A stretch of 64,000 bases of DNA from Anaerolineales bacterium UBA5195 (GTDB lineage Bacteria > Chloroflexota > Anaerolineae > Anaerolineales > Villigracilaceae): positions 1 to 64,000 of the forward strand of contig DHVZ01000059.1 of assembly GCA_002412925.1 (NCBI GenBank). Direction: 5' to 3'. Both the position numbers and the translations under genes were made by a program. The first letter of the stretch is position 1, and every line of letters starts with the position of its first letter. The notes below the pieces were generated by a model, which was not told the DNA's origin, did no database searches, and saw only the letters and a list, made by a program, of their open reading frames with translations. Positions 35,698 through 44,465 of the stretch are shown piece after piece.

Positions 35698-36249
35698 TTA
35701 CCGTATTTGGGACAGCGGCGCAGAGGCGGTTTCCATCTGGCGGGCAATCCAACTAAGCAGCGATTCAGAGTATTCGGGCGACATGGACAACACATCAGGT
35801 TCGGCAACGGGCGAGGTCATCTTCACGCCCTGCGACGGAAAGTAGCCTGGCACAACCAGGTACTCGAGACCATCCCGTTCAAGCTGGACAAAACCTTCTG
35901 CTTGTGCGCGTTCTTCAAGGGTGTGATTGGAAAGCAAAGTCGCAATTTTTGTTTGCAAGTCAGCATTGATACGCGCGTTGACAATGATATCTGCTTCAAG
36001 GTTCTGAATCTCACGCCCGGTGATTGCCGTGCGCGAGGTAACAGTTAGATACAAACCGGCCACGAGGCCCAACATCACCACAATCAACAGAAAACTACTA
36101 ATCCATTGCTTCTGGAAGCGCAATGGAACATCTTGATAACTGCCAAGGATGCCAGCCGCATCTACGATGGCGCGATAAGTGCTCGAACCCGGTTTACGGG
36201 TTTTTTGAGGGCGGGCGCTGGGGGTCATGAGTTTTTCGATGATGGTCAT
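35698..36249 (-). CDS. FtsL/DivIC-like membrane protein
   Basis: The product is 183 aa. A basic cytoplasmic N-terminus of about 45 residues is followed by one membrane helix (WISSFLLIVVMLGLVAGLYL) and a predicted coiled coil (ITGREIQNLEADIIVNARINADLQTKIA). Sequence similarity is weak. Topology and position between rsmH and the PBP gene match ftsL, which scaffolds FtsQ, FtsW and FtsI. It overlaps rsmH by 4 nt. The C-terminal 90 residues are longer than in usual FtsL. Confidence 0.75.
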   Translation of the reverse strand: MTIIEKLMTPSARPQKTRKPGSSTYRAIVDAAGILGSYQDVPLRFQKQWISSFLLIVVMLGLVAGLYLTVTSRTAITGREIQNLEADIIVNARINADLQTKIATLLSNHTLEERAQAEGFVQLERDGLEYLVVPGYFPSQGVKMTSPVAEPDVLSMSPEYSESLLSWIARQMETASAPLSQIR

Positions 36250-37187
36250 TTTTTCTCTGCCACTCGTAACTTGGCACTTCTTGCGCGTGAGTTTGCCTGC
36301 ATTTCTTCTTGACTGGCTTCAATTGGCTTGCGATTAACTTCGATCAGGCTGGCCTGGTGCCCGCAAGTGCAAACTGGTTGACGGGGCGGGCAGAGGCAGT
36401 CGGTACTTTCGCGGCGGAAATATTCCTTCACAAGACGGTCTTCCAAAGAGTGGAAGGAGATGACTGCCAGTCGCCCTCCAGGTTTCCCTGACTTTGGGTC
36501 GGGACTTCGGAGCAGGCTCACCGCCAACGGTAAAACCGTTTCGATGGACTCCAGTTCGCCGTTGACGGCGATCCGCAAGGCCTGGAAAGTCCGCGTAGCC
36601 GGGTGGATGCGTTCTCTCTTGCCAATATATTTAAGGATCAGGTCGGCCAGTTCTTTGGTGGTATTGATTGGCCGATGGACGACAATTGCGCGCGCAATCT
36701 TGCGCGAAAGGCGTTCCTCGCCATAACGGAAAATGAGATCGGCGAGTTCGGCCTCCGGGCTGGAATTCACCAGGTCAGCGGCGGATAACGAGGCCTGCGG
36801 AGTGAAGCGCATATCAAGCGGACCGTCGTGGATGAAGGAAAAGCCTCGCTCAGGTGTATCCAACTGCATTGAGGAAACCCCAAAGTCCAGGATAATACCA
36901 TCCACGGTCTCCCAGCCCAGGTTGGCTGCTTCGGCTTTCATCGTCGTGTAAGAGGCCTGGACAAGATGGGCGCGTTTCCCAAAGGCTGCCAATTTTTCTC
37001 GGGCAATGGCAAGAGCTTGCGGGTCAAGATCGAGGCCAAGAACTTCGCCATCCGGGGTACTCTCGGTTAATATCCCGGCAGAATGCCCGCCCGCGCCTAA
37101 GGTTCCGTCGATATAGCGCCCAGTAGACTTGGGCCGCAATGCGGTTATAATGGTTTGGTAAAGTACCGGTAAGTGTGGCGAGTCCAT
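36246..37187 (-). CDS. rsmH: 16S rRNA (cytosine1402-N4)-methyltransferase
   Basis: The product is 313 aa from the ATG at 37187 (MDSPHLPVLY). An ATG 7 codons upstream at 37208 is equally possible. Motifs are the SAM loop YIDGTLGAGGHSAG, DGIILDFGVSSMQLD, RGFSFIHDGPLDMR and VISFHSLEDRLVKEYF. It methylates C1402 in the ribosomal P site. It is the second gene of the dcw cluster. Confidence 0.96.
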   Translation of the reverse strand: MDSPHLPVLYQTIITALRPKSTGRYIDGTLGAGGHSAGILTESTPDGEVLGLDLDPQALAIAREKLAAFGKRAHLVQASYTTMKAEAANLGWETVDGIILDFGVSSMQLDTPERGFSFIHDGPLDMRFTPQASLSAADLVNSSPEAELADLIFRYGEERLSRKIARAIVVHRPINTTKELADLILKYIGKRERIHPATRTFQALRIAVNGELESIETVLPLAVSLLRSPDPKSGKPGGRLAVISFHSLEDRLVKEYFRRESTDCLCPPRQPVCTCGHQASLIEVNRKPIEASQEEMQANSRARSAKLRVAEKK

Positions 37188-37214
37188 CTCGCCAGGGTGG
37201 GATGCCATCCCGCG

Positions 37215-37658
37215 CTACGCTTTACCAGTAGATAGATCAAGCGCCTGGAAACGTTGTGAATTGGCTTCTGCATCTTGCAACGTCTGCATCTGGCGTTCCC
37301 ATTCGGCGGGTGTCCAGATTTCGAAGTATTCGCCCTGGCCGACGACCATGGCCTCGCCATTCAAGGCCAGGAACTGGCGCAAGTTTTGCGGCAGCAAGAT
37401 GCGCCCGGCCCTGTCCACTTCCACCTGGTATGCAGAAGAAAGGATCAGGCGGCGCAACAAGCGCGCAGAGGGATCGGTAATGCTCATGGCATTGATCCGC
37501 TCATAGACCTGCTGAAAGTAAGCAGTGCCCATGATCATCAAGTTGCGGTCAAAGCCCTGGGAAACGAAGGCCCCCTCGCCCAACGCATCGCGGAACGCCG
37601 CCGGAATTGTCAGGCGTCCTTTTTCGTCGAGAGAGTGCTGGTACTGGCCCAAGAACAT
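37215..37658 (-). CDS. mraZ: Transcriptional regulator MraZ
   Basis: The 147-aa product starts at the ATG at 37658 (MFLGQYQHSLDEKGRLTIPA) and has two AbrB-like SpoVT half-domains, each with a D-x-K/A-G-R motif (LDEKGRLTIP; VDRAGRILLP). MraZ forms ring oligomers, binds arrays of short direct repeats upstream of its own gene and represses the dcw cluster. Exactly such an array lies at 37711-37738. The frame is open upstream to 37724 but that part would overlap the operator. Confidence 0.96.
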   Translation of the reverse strand: MFLGQYQHSLDEKGRLTIPAAFRDALGEGAFVSQGFDRNLMIMGTAYFQQVYERINAMSITDPSARLLRRLILSSAYQVEVDRAGRILLPQNLRQFLALNGEAMVVGQGEYFEIWTPAEWERQMQTLQDAEANSQRFQALDLSTGKA

Positions 37659-37710
37659 ATGTTCTAATACTCCTTTAATGTACGGAACGCCGGACACTTG
37701 GCCCGGCGCT

Positions 37711-37738
37711 CCACTTCGTCCCACTTTCTCCCACTTAC
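37711..37738. promoter_or_regulatory. MraZ-binding array, proximal (three 10-bp repeats)
   Basis: On the + strand CCACTTCGTC, CCACTTTCTC and CCACTTACGT start at 37711, 37721 and 37731, exactly 10 bp apart. On the coding strand this is AAGTGGGA/AAGTGGAG, matching the AAAGTGG-type boxes known for MraZ. The array covers the transcription start predicted from the promoter at 37745-37773. Confidence 0.85.
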
Positions 37739-37744
37739 GTTCTT

Positions 37745-37773
37745 ATTTTACATCTATTCTTGTCATGTTACAA
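37745..37773 (-). promoter_or_regulatory. Promoter of the mraZ-dcw operon
   Basis: On the - strand TTGTAA (37773-37768) and TAAAAT (37750-37745) are 17 bp apart. The start would fall at about 37738, the edge of the MraZ array. Confidence 0.7.
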
Positions 37774-37835
37774 GTAGGAATAGTACTTATCTCCCACTTT
37801 TGGTTGAATTTGCGCCATAATTCAGAAGAGTTTCC

Positions 37836-37872
37836 CCCACTTTAAACCACTTTTCAGGCACTTTTTCCCACC
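37836..37872. promoter_or_regulatory. MraZ-like array, distal (four repeats)
   Basis: CCCACTTTAA, ACCACTTTTC, AGGCACTTTT and TCCCACCTGG follow one another at about 10-bp steps, about 100 bp upstream of the proximal array. A lone TCCCACTTTTGG lies between them near 37792. This array is close to the divergent methyltransferase gene. Confidence 0.6.
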
Positions 37873-37948
37873 TGGCTTGGAAAACACATGTCGCCACAAA
37901 TCTGAAGCAAGTTATGTGTTTTTCGTCTGCCGCAGGATGCCACCCTTA

Positions 37949-38824
37949 ATGAAGATCACTTTGCTAGAATCCCCTGATTGGAAAGACTATGAACTGCTCG
38001 ATAGCGGCGATGGGTTGAAGCTCGAACGCTTCGGGCCTTATCGTTTCGTCCGCCCTGAAGTGCAGGCCATCTGGAGGCGCGGACTGCCCGAATCGGCCTG
38101 GCAGGATGTTCACGGGGTTTTTCAACCAACCAGCGAAGAAAGCGGCGGTCATTGGGATTTGCGTAAAAAAATCGACCAGAAGTGGGTCATGGGATATAAA
38201 GAATTAAAATTCTGGGCGATGACCACCCCTGGGCGGCATCTGGGCGTTTTCCCCGAGGTGGCGGCGCATTGGGACTGGTCGGCAGCGTTAATCCAAAAAG
38301 CCGGACGCCCGACAAAGGTGCTCAACCTGTTTGGGTACACCGGGCTGGCGTCATTGGCCGGGGCTGCGGCCGGGGCGGCGGTGACCCACGTGGATGCGTC
38401 AAAAAAATCGGTGACCTGGGCACGCGATAACCAGGTCCTTTCAAAGTTGGAGCAGAAACCAATCCGCTGGATTGTGGATGATGCGCTTAAATTTGTGGAA
38501 CGCGAAGGAAGACGCGGGGTAAAATATGATGGCATTCTTTTCGACCCGCCAAAGTTCGGCCGCGGCCCAAAAGGCGAGGTGTGGGAGGTTTACGAATCGC
38601 TGCCTCTGCTGCTTAAGGCTTGCCGGGACGTGCTGAGCGAGACCCCTTTATTTGTTGCGCTAACGATGTATGCCATCCGCGCCTCGGGGGTGCATTTGTA
38701 CCAAAGCCTGGATGAACTGATGCGCCCATTTAACGGCAAGACGGACGCGGGTGAGTTGGTTGCCCGTGACAAAAGTTGTGGGAGGCTTTTGTCGCAGGCG
38801 GTCTATGCCCGCTGGGAAACGTAG
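37949..38824 (+). CDS. Class I SAM-dependent methyltransferase, RlmI/RlmK-like
   Basis: The product is 291 aa from the ATG at 37949. The Rossmann methyltransferase core has VLNLFGYTGLASLAGAAAGA (SAM loop), VTHVDASKKSVTWARDN and YDGILFDPPKFGRGPKGEVW with the DPPKF motif of rRNA cytosine-C5/guanine-N2 methyltransferases. It lacks the N-terminal PUA domain of RlmI. It probably methylates rRNA or tRNA, but the site cannot be predicted. It is divergent from mraZ and close to the distal MraZ-like array. Confidence 0.8.
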   Translation: MKITLLESPDWKDYELLDSGDGLKLERFGPYRFVRPEVQAIWRRGLPESAWQDVHGVFQPTSEESGGHWDLRKKIDQKWVMGYKELKFWAMTTPGRHLGVFPEVAAHWDWSAALIQKAGRPTKVLNLFGYTGLASLAGAAAGAAVTHVDASKKSVTWARDNQVLSKLEQKPIRWIVDDALKFVEREGRRGVKYDGILFDPPKFGRGPKGEVWEVYESLPLLLKACRDVLSETPLFVALTMYAIRASGVHLYQSLDELMRPFNGKTDAGELVARDKSCGRLLSQAVYARWET

Positions 38825-38914
38825 CCGCATCCCCTGAGTTAAATGATTAATTTCCGCGATCAAATTCTCTACAACAATGTCGCCAGGAAATTCCTAGAGA
38901 GAGAGAATGCTTAG

Positions 38915-41476
38915 ATGGGTTCAAATTCCAAATCACTGAAGAAAAGGATCGCTTGGGGGTTTATCCCGGTATTAGCCGGTTGGACAGTCATCAATGGCCT
39001 GGTTGTTTATGGGCTGCACCAAATGCTGAGGATGCCTGGGATTGCCGAACAAAAAACCATCCTCGATTTCCCACCGGTTGCGTTTGGGATGTATTTGTTG
39101 CTGTGGGGCACAGGGGTTTTTGGAATTATCTACAGCGCCTACCAGGCATATCGTTACATCTCCGTCCAAAAAAAGATTCAAAATGAGTTACGCCAGAGCG
39201 AAGATCGTTTTCGCCAACTGGTTGAGTTGTCTCCAAATGTGATTGCGGTCCATCAAGATGGGGTAGTGGTTTTTGTCAACCGGGCCGGTTTATTGCTGTT
39301 CGGCGCCAACGATGAGAATGAGATCATTGGAAAACCAGTGATTGATTTTGTCCACCCCGAATCGCGCCCGACAGTTTTACGGCGGATTGCCGAAATGACC
39401 CAGACAGGGCAGCCTGCTCCCCGGATGGAAGAAAAATTCGTTCTTTTGGACGGTTCTGTCATCGAGGTGGGTGTCATTTCGATACCGCTTGAATTTCGGG
39501 GGAAACTCGCTTTTGAAGTAATTATCGAGGACACTACCATTCGCAAGCGCCTGGAACGAGCCATCCAAAGCATCGAATTAGGGATTTCTTCGACCATTGG
39601 GCAAGCGTTTTTCGAATCGGCAGTTTCCCACCTCGCGAATACTTTGGAAAGCGATACCGTTTTCATCGGCGAGTATCTGCCTGCCACAGAAAGTGTGCGC
39701 ACGCTTTCTGCTTTCCGGGATGGAGGGATAGTTCCAAATTTTGAATACCCTTTACAGGGAGCGCCCTGCGAGAATGTCATCAATCGGGATTTATGCTGTT
39801 ATCCCAATGGGGTGGCGGGATTGTTTCCCAGGGATAAGTCTTTGAAGGAAAATGGCGTGGAGGGATACCTGGGTATGCCGCTCTGGGATTCGGGGCATAA
39901 TCCGGTTGGGATTATCGCAGTGCTTTACCGCCATCCAATTTCATCGCCTGATTTTGCCAAAGGACTTGTGCAAATCTTTGCTTCGCGCATTCAGGCAGAA
40001 ATGGAACGCGCCGGGGCGCTGAATGCGCTGGTGGAAAGCAAGGCCCAACTCGAAGCCGCATTCAACAATATTCCCTTTGAAATCTGGCTTTCAGGCGCAG
40101 ACGGGCGCTGTATTAAGCAGAATCCTGTTTCCAGGCAATATTGGGGAAATACGGAAGGGAAACTACCTGAGACCCTCAAACTCCCCGTTGAAATAAGATC
40201 CGCCTGGGCCGAGCGAAATCAACGGGTGCTCTCAGGGCAGGTTGCGCACGATTCGCAAGTTATCCAAAAAGACGGCAAAAGCCTGTATTTCGATACAATC
40301 CTGGCCCCCATTCAGGTGGGCAACCGCATTACCGGGTTTGTCGGCGTCAACATCGATGTTACCGAGCACATCCAGTCTGAACTGAAAAACCGCAATAACA
40401 TCGAACGGCTTTCAGCCTTGCGAGACATCGACCAGGTGATTCTGGGCGGGAATGACATTCGCGCAGTCATGGATGGGATTTGCGGGCATGTTTCAGCCTT
40501 GCTGCGCGTGGATGCCGTGGAAATCCTGCGCTACGATTCCAGCACCCTGACGCTTGAAACCCTGGCTCGACGGGGCATAGAATCCTACTCTTTGTTTAAT
40601 CATTTTCCGGTTCAGGATGATATCGCTTCGAAAGCAGTACTGGAGCAAAAGGTTATCTTTGAACAAGATTTTCCAAAACTCCTGGAAGCTTTTCCAAATT
40701 GTGATGTCATGAAGATGGAAAACTTTCGCACTTATATTGCCATCCCGCTCATCGCAAAAGGTTTTGTGCGCGGCGTGCTGGAAGTCTTCCAGCATACCGA
40801 TCTAAACCCCGACGATGACTGGTGGGAGCTCGCCCAGGCTCTTGCAAACCAGGCCGCGATTGCCATCGATAACCTCTCCCTGTTCCAGGATTTACAGCGT
40901 TCAAACGCAGATTTATGTCTGGCTTATGATTTGACTCTGGAGGGCTGGTCAAAAGCGCTCGAAATTCGCGACCAGGAAACGGAGGGGCATGCCCAGCGTG
41001 TGACCACGCTCACCCTGCGTTTGACTGAGGCATTGGGCGTTCCTCGCAACCAAATAATTCATATTCGCCGGGGCGCATTGTTACACGATATCGGCAAAAT
41101 GGGTATTCCAGACAAAATCCTGCACAAACCCGGGCCTTTGACTGACGAAGAATGGCGGATTGTCAAGAAGCACCCCCAAATGGCTTTTGACTTGTTACTA
41201 CCGATCCCATTCCTGCATAGGGCGCTTGATATTCCCTATTGTCACCACGAACGCTGGAATGGCTCCGGCTATCCACGCGGCTTGAAGGGCAAAGACATCC
41301 CGCTTGCGGCGCGCATCTTTAGTGTTGTCGATGTTTGGGATGCGCTGACCTCTGATCGCCCGTATCGCGCAGCCATATCTCCCCAAAAAGCGTCCCGTTA
41401 TTTGCGCGAACAAAGCGGCCAATATTTTGACCCCGAAATCGTCAAAGTTTTTGAAAAAGTTATTCTCAAGCTATAG
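38915..41476 (+). CDS. PAS/GAF sensor with HD-GYP c-di-GMP phosphodiesterase domain
   Basis: The 853-aa protein has two membrane helices at about 12-36 and 52-76. Then come PAS (about 95-210), GAF (about 225-370), PAS (about 375-485), GAF (about 495-660) and an HD-GYP domain (about 670-853). The HD pair is H724/D725 in LLHDIGKMGIPD and the GYP motif is in ERWNGSGYPRGLKG near 784. HD-GYP domains hydrolyse cyclic di-GMP. It ends 45 bp before the SIS gene on the same strand; a functional link is unproven. Confidence 0.92.
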   Translation: MGSNSKSLKKRIAWGFIPVLAGWTVINGLVVYGLHQMLRMPGIAEQKTILDFPPVAFGMYLLLWGTGVFGIIYSAYQAYRYISVQKKIQNELRQSEDRFRQLVELSPNVIAVHQDGVVVFVNRAGLLLFGANDENEIIGKPVIDFVHPESRPTVLRRIAEMTQTGQPAPRMEEKFVLLDGSVIEVGVISIPLEFRGKLAFEVIIEDTTIRKRLERAIQSIELGISSTIGQAFFESAVSHLANTLESDTVFIGEYLPATESVRTLSAFRDGGIVPNFEYPLQGAPCENVINRDLCCYPNGVAGLFPRDKSLKENGVEGYLGMPLWDSGHNPVGIIAVLYRHPISSPDFAKGLVQIFASRIQAEMERAGALNALVESKAQLEAAFNNIPFEIWLSGADGRCIKQNPVSRQYWGNTEGKLPETLKLPVEIRSAWAERNQRVLSGQVAHDSQVIQKDGKSLYFDTILAPIQVGNRITGFVGVNIDVTEHIQSELKNRNNIERLSALRDIDQVILGGNDIRAVMDGICGHVSALLRVDAVEILRYDSSTLTLETLARRGIESYSLFNHFPVQDDIASKAVLEQKVIFEQDFPKLLEAFPNCDVMKMENFRTYIAIPLIAKGFVRGVLEVFQHTDLNPDDDWWELAQALANQAAIAIDNLSLFQDLQRSNADLCLAYDLTLEGWSKALEIRDQETEGHAQRVTTLTLRLTEALGVPRNQIIHIRRGALLHDIGKMGIPDKILHKPGPLTDEEWRIVKKHPQMAFDLLLPIPFLHRALDIPYCHHERWNGSGYPRGLKGKDIPLAARIFSVVDVWDALTSDRPYRAAISPQKASRYLREQSGQYFDPEIVKVFEKVILKL

Positions 41477-41521
41477 CCCAGTACTAGATAATTAATCCTA
41501 AATCCCCAACTCGAGGCCCAT

Positions 41522-42559
41522 ATGTCACTTCATGATGAAATCCTGGAACAACCCCGCCGACTGGCGGATCTGTTGAAAAATCAACGCAGCGCGGTGCTCA
41601 AGATTGCCGAGGCGATCAAGGCGCGCGAGGTGAAGTTTGTCTTCCTGGCAGCGCGCGGCACTTCTGATAATGCCGGGCGTTATGCCAATTACCTGTGGGG
41701 AGCCACCAACCGCCTGCCCCTGGCGCTGGCGGCCCCCTCGCTATTCACCTACTATGCAGAGCCGCCCAAGCTGGATGGAGCCCTGGTTGTGGGTGTTTCG
41801 CAATCGGGGAAATCACCGGATATCGTCAGTGTACTGACGGAAGGACGCAGACAAGGCTGTCTCACCCTGGCGATCACCAACGTGCCCGAATCTCCTCTGG
41901 CTGAGGCCGCTGAACTGATGCTCGATATCCAGGCCGGGGCCGAAAAAGCTGTTGCCGCGACGAAGACGTACACATCTCAATTAATGGGTCTGGCAATGAT
42001 CTCAGCTGCGCTGCGCGGGGAAGAACAAGCCTGGCGCGACCTGGAGAAAGTGCCAGCCTGGATCGACGAGGTGCTCAAACAGGATGCTGCCATTGCGTGC
42101 ATGGCGGAACGCTTCCGTTACATGCACCAATGCGTGGTGCTGGGACGCGGGTTCAACTATGCCACCGCCTTCGAGTGGGCGCTCAAGCTGAAAGAACTCA
42201 CTTATGTGGTGGCCGAGCCGTATTCATCCGCCGATTTCCAACACGGGCCGATTGCGATGGTCGAAGGCGGTTTCCCGGTGCTGGCGGTTGCGCCACAGGG
42301 CAAAGTCTTCGACTCGATGCTTGAAATGCTGACCCGCCTGCGCCAGAAACACGAGGCCGAACTGGTGGTCATTTCCAACGATGAGCGCGCCCTGGCTCTG
42401 GCACAGTCTCCCATCCACCTGCCCACGGGCATCCCCGAATGGCTCACACCATTGGTGGCGATCGTTGCGGCGCAGTTGTTCGCCTGTCATTTGACGGTGG
42501 TCAAAGGTTATGACACCGAAAAACCGCGCAGTATCACGAAAGTGACTGAGACGCATTAG
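41522..42559 (+). CDS. SIS-domain sugar-phosphate isomerase/deaminase (GlmS C-terminal-like)
   Basis: The 345-aa protein has two SIS domains: FVFLAARGTSDNAGRYANYLWG with VGVSQSGKSPDIVSVL, and VVLGRGFNYATAFEWALKLKEL with SADFQHGPIAM. This matches the isomerase half of glucosamine-6-phosphate synthase but lacks the N-terminal glutaminase. Stand-alone versions serve as glucosamine-6-phosphate deaminases or related enzymes. Its position, converging on the chitobiose-type operon, fits deamination of GlcN-6-P to fructose-6-P; this is inference. The start has no strong ribosome site. Confidence 0.82.
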   Translation: MSLHDEILEQPRRLADLLKNQRSAVLKIAEAIKAREVKFVFLAARGTSDNAGRYANYLWGATNRLPLALAAPSLFTYYAEPPKLDGALVVGVSQSGKSPDIVSVLTEGRRQGCLTLAITNVPESPLAEAAELMLDIQAGAEKAVAATKTYTSQLMGLAMISAALRGEEQAWRDLEKVPAWIDEVLKQDAAIACMAERFRYMHQCVVLGRGFNYATAFEWALKLKELTYVVAEPYSSADFQHGPIAMVEGGFPVLAVAPQGKVFDSMLEMLTRLRQKHEAELVVISNDERALALAQSPIHLPTGIPEWLTPLVAIVAAQLFACHLTVVKGYDTEKPRSITKVTETH

Positions 42560-42574
42560 ACAGACATAAAAAAC

Positions 42575-42626
42575 CGCAAAAATGGGGTCTGAATGTGCGT
42601 ACGCGCGCTCAGACCCCATTTTTGCG
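42575..42626. terminator. Long palindrome / bidirectional terminator between convergent genes
   Basis: The 18-bp perfect arms CGCAAAAATGGGGTCTGA and its complement (42575-42592 / 42609-42626) enclose a 16-nt GC-rich loop. Both strands carry A/T runs. The GGGGT core and GCGCGC loop resemble the palindromes at 8084 and 61808. Confidence 0.7.
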
Positions 42627-42641
42627 TTAGGTTACCTCAAA

Positions 42642-43472
42642 TTACAACTGCGCGAAGCTGATAAGTTGGATGCCGCGCCTCTCCACTTCCTTGCGCATGG
42701 CCGGATCGGTCAGGATTTCCAACTCGGTCTGGCGCTGGAAGGCGTAGACAGATTCTTTGGCAAAAGCCTCGTCCACATAGCCGGGGTGGCACATGATTTC
42801 AAATGTGCCGTTCGGCAGGAAATTGCTCAAAATCCGCAGGAATTCTCCGCGGGTGGCGTTTTCATCGTAGAAGGAGGCGAAGAAAGCCTCGGGGCTGCGC
42901 GGCTGGAATTGTTCGAGCAGTTGGGGGGCGAATTCAAGCATGGCCGGGATCAATTCTTCGGGCAAGCCATCGATGCTTTTCGCCGTCCCATGCGCGATCG
43001 GCAAACGGATGGGAAGACCGTATTCGCGAGCCACCTCGAACATGGTTTGAAGCAAGCCAGGGGTGAAATAGGACGCGTGATGATGGGAATCAAAATGTGT
43101 GGGGTTTTTCCCGGTTGCCGAAATAAAGGCCTCGATCTGGGCAATCCATTCAGCTTTGACTTCTGCCAGATTCAGGGCAGGGGCCAGGCTGACGAATTTG
43201 TCCAATTTATGGAAGCCGCCTTCGGGCGTGGTCAATGATGGGATTTTGGCAGCCGGCAGCAGGGGCTTCCCGGATGTCAGCACGAGGTGAACCCCCAGAC
43301 CGAGTTCCGGCGTTTCTTCTATGGCGATTTTCAGGTCCGCGGCGGCGGAGGGCATGTTCAGCATGGCTGTCGAAGAAGTTACTATCCCGCGCAGATGAGC
43401 ATCGCGGATGCCGCGCGAAATATCGGGGGTGCGGCCATAATCGTCAGCGTTGATGATCAGGCGAAGGGTCAT
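42642..43472 (-). CDS. ChbG/YdjC-family carbohydrate deacetylase
   Basis: The 276-aa product starts MTLRLIINADDYGRTPDISRG, the metal-binding DD motif of YdjC enzymes. It continues with LGLGVHLVLTSGKPLLPA and THFDSHHHASYFTPGL (His metal ligands). In E. coli ChbG removes one acetyl group from chitobiose-6-phosphate or chitotriose so that the GH4 enzyme ChbF can act. The same partner family (GH4) is encoded in this operon. It is the last gene, 14 bp after the GH18 gene. Confidence 0.88.
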   Translation of the reverse strand: MTLRLIINADDYGRTPDISRGIRDAHLRGIVTSSTAMLNMPSAAADLKIAIEETPELGLGVHLVLTSGKPLLPAAKIPSLTTPEGGFHKLDKFVSLAPALNLAEVKAEWIAQIEAFISATGKNPTHFDSHHHASYFTPGLLQTMFEVAREYGLPIRLPIAHGTAKSIDGLPEELIPAMLEFAPQLLEQFQPRSPEAFFASFYDENATRGEFLRILSNFLPNGTFEIMCHPGYVDEAFAKESVYAFQRQTELEILTDPAMRKEVERRGIQLISFAQL

Positions 43473-43486
43473 GGTTAGCTCCTTGG

Positions 43487-44464
43487 TCAGGGTTTGTAGC
43501 TGGCAATCGTCTGGTAAATGGCGTTCAACAGCGAGGCGTCTCCGGCAGCATCGTGTTCCAGGGTCCAGAACATGATCCCCGAGGCCTTGTCCAGTGCGAT
43601 CAAAGTCTTTTGCCGAACCGTAGGAATGCCGTTATAGCGCTGTTCGGTGCCATTGTAGATCAAAACGTCGGTTTGGGAAGCGGCGGGATCGTTCTGGACA
43701 AGTTTGCGATAGGGAACTTCTCCGGGGCGCGAATAGAAGGGCAAGCCCATGACCAGTTTTTCAGGAGGCACGCCGCGACCCAGCCAGTAATCCAAACCCA
43801 TCTGGAACTGTTCCAGCGTAGCATGATCCGGCCCATCATAGGTCATGATATTTACAAAATCGAACATGGCAAAAGTTTCGGCGGGAACCCCCAGACCAAA
43901 CTCATCCCCAGAGGCAATCACAGCCGTGGTGAGCAGTTTACCGGGCAGGGCGGCGCGCAATTCGGTGATGAGCGCCAGGTAGTTTTGGGCAGATTGGCCG
44001 GGGTCTGGATATTCCCAGTCAACATCAACGCCGTCGAAACCATATTCGTCCACCACCTTGAGCGCCTCGCGGATAAAGACGGCGCGTTTTTCGGGGCTGG
44101 CAGCCATTTCCTCGAACTGGGCATCCCAGCCCCAGCCGCCAATGGAAATGAGCACTTGCACCCCGTTGGCACGGCTCCGATTTACCAGCTCCTTCACTTT
44201 CCAGGAATTGGAAAGCGGCACGAAGGTGCCATCAGCATTGGGGATCAGGAAAGCATAGTTAAGATGCGTAAGCTGGTTGAAGGGGATGTTTTCAACCATG
44301 ACGGCACTGGTAACGTACCCGATGACGCGGAAAGGTCGTGGCGCCGGGGTGGATCTGACGGTTGGAACAGGGGCAGTGGTTGGAATGGGTGGCATGGGCG
44401 TGGGTGTGGCGCAGGCGCTGAGGATCAGGCTAAGAGCCAGGAAGATCAACTGGCGGGCAGGCAT
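43487..44464 (-). CDS. GH18 chitinase-like lipoprotein
   Basis: The product is 325 aa from the ATG at 44464, 1 nt after the stop of the upstream gene. A lipoprotein signal (LIFLALSLILSAC) and a Pro/Thr linker precede a GH18 TIM barrel. The catalytic motif D144-G-V-D147-V-D149-W-E151 is intact. SIGGWGWD and the Tyr of NIMTYDG are in place. It should cleave beta-1,4-GlcNAc linkages outside the cell and feed oligomers to the ABC transporter of the same operon. Confidence 0.9.
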   Translation of the reverse strand: MPARQLIFLALSLILSACATPTPMPPIPTTAPVPTVRSTPAPRPFRVIGYVTSAVMVENIPFNQLTHLNYAFLIPNADGTFVPLSNSWKVKELVNRSRANGVQVLISIGGWGWDAQFEEMAASPEKRAVFIREALKVVDEYGFDGVDVDWEYPDPGQSAQNYLALITELRAALPGKLLTTAVIASGDEFGLGVPAETFAMFDFVNIMTYDGPDHATLEQFQMGLDYWLGRGVPPEKLVMGLPFYSRPGEVPYRKLVQNDPAASQTDVLIYNGTEQRYNGIPTVRQKTLIALDKASGIMFWTLEHDAAGDASLLNAIYQTIASYKP

Positions 44465-44465
44465 G

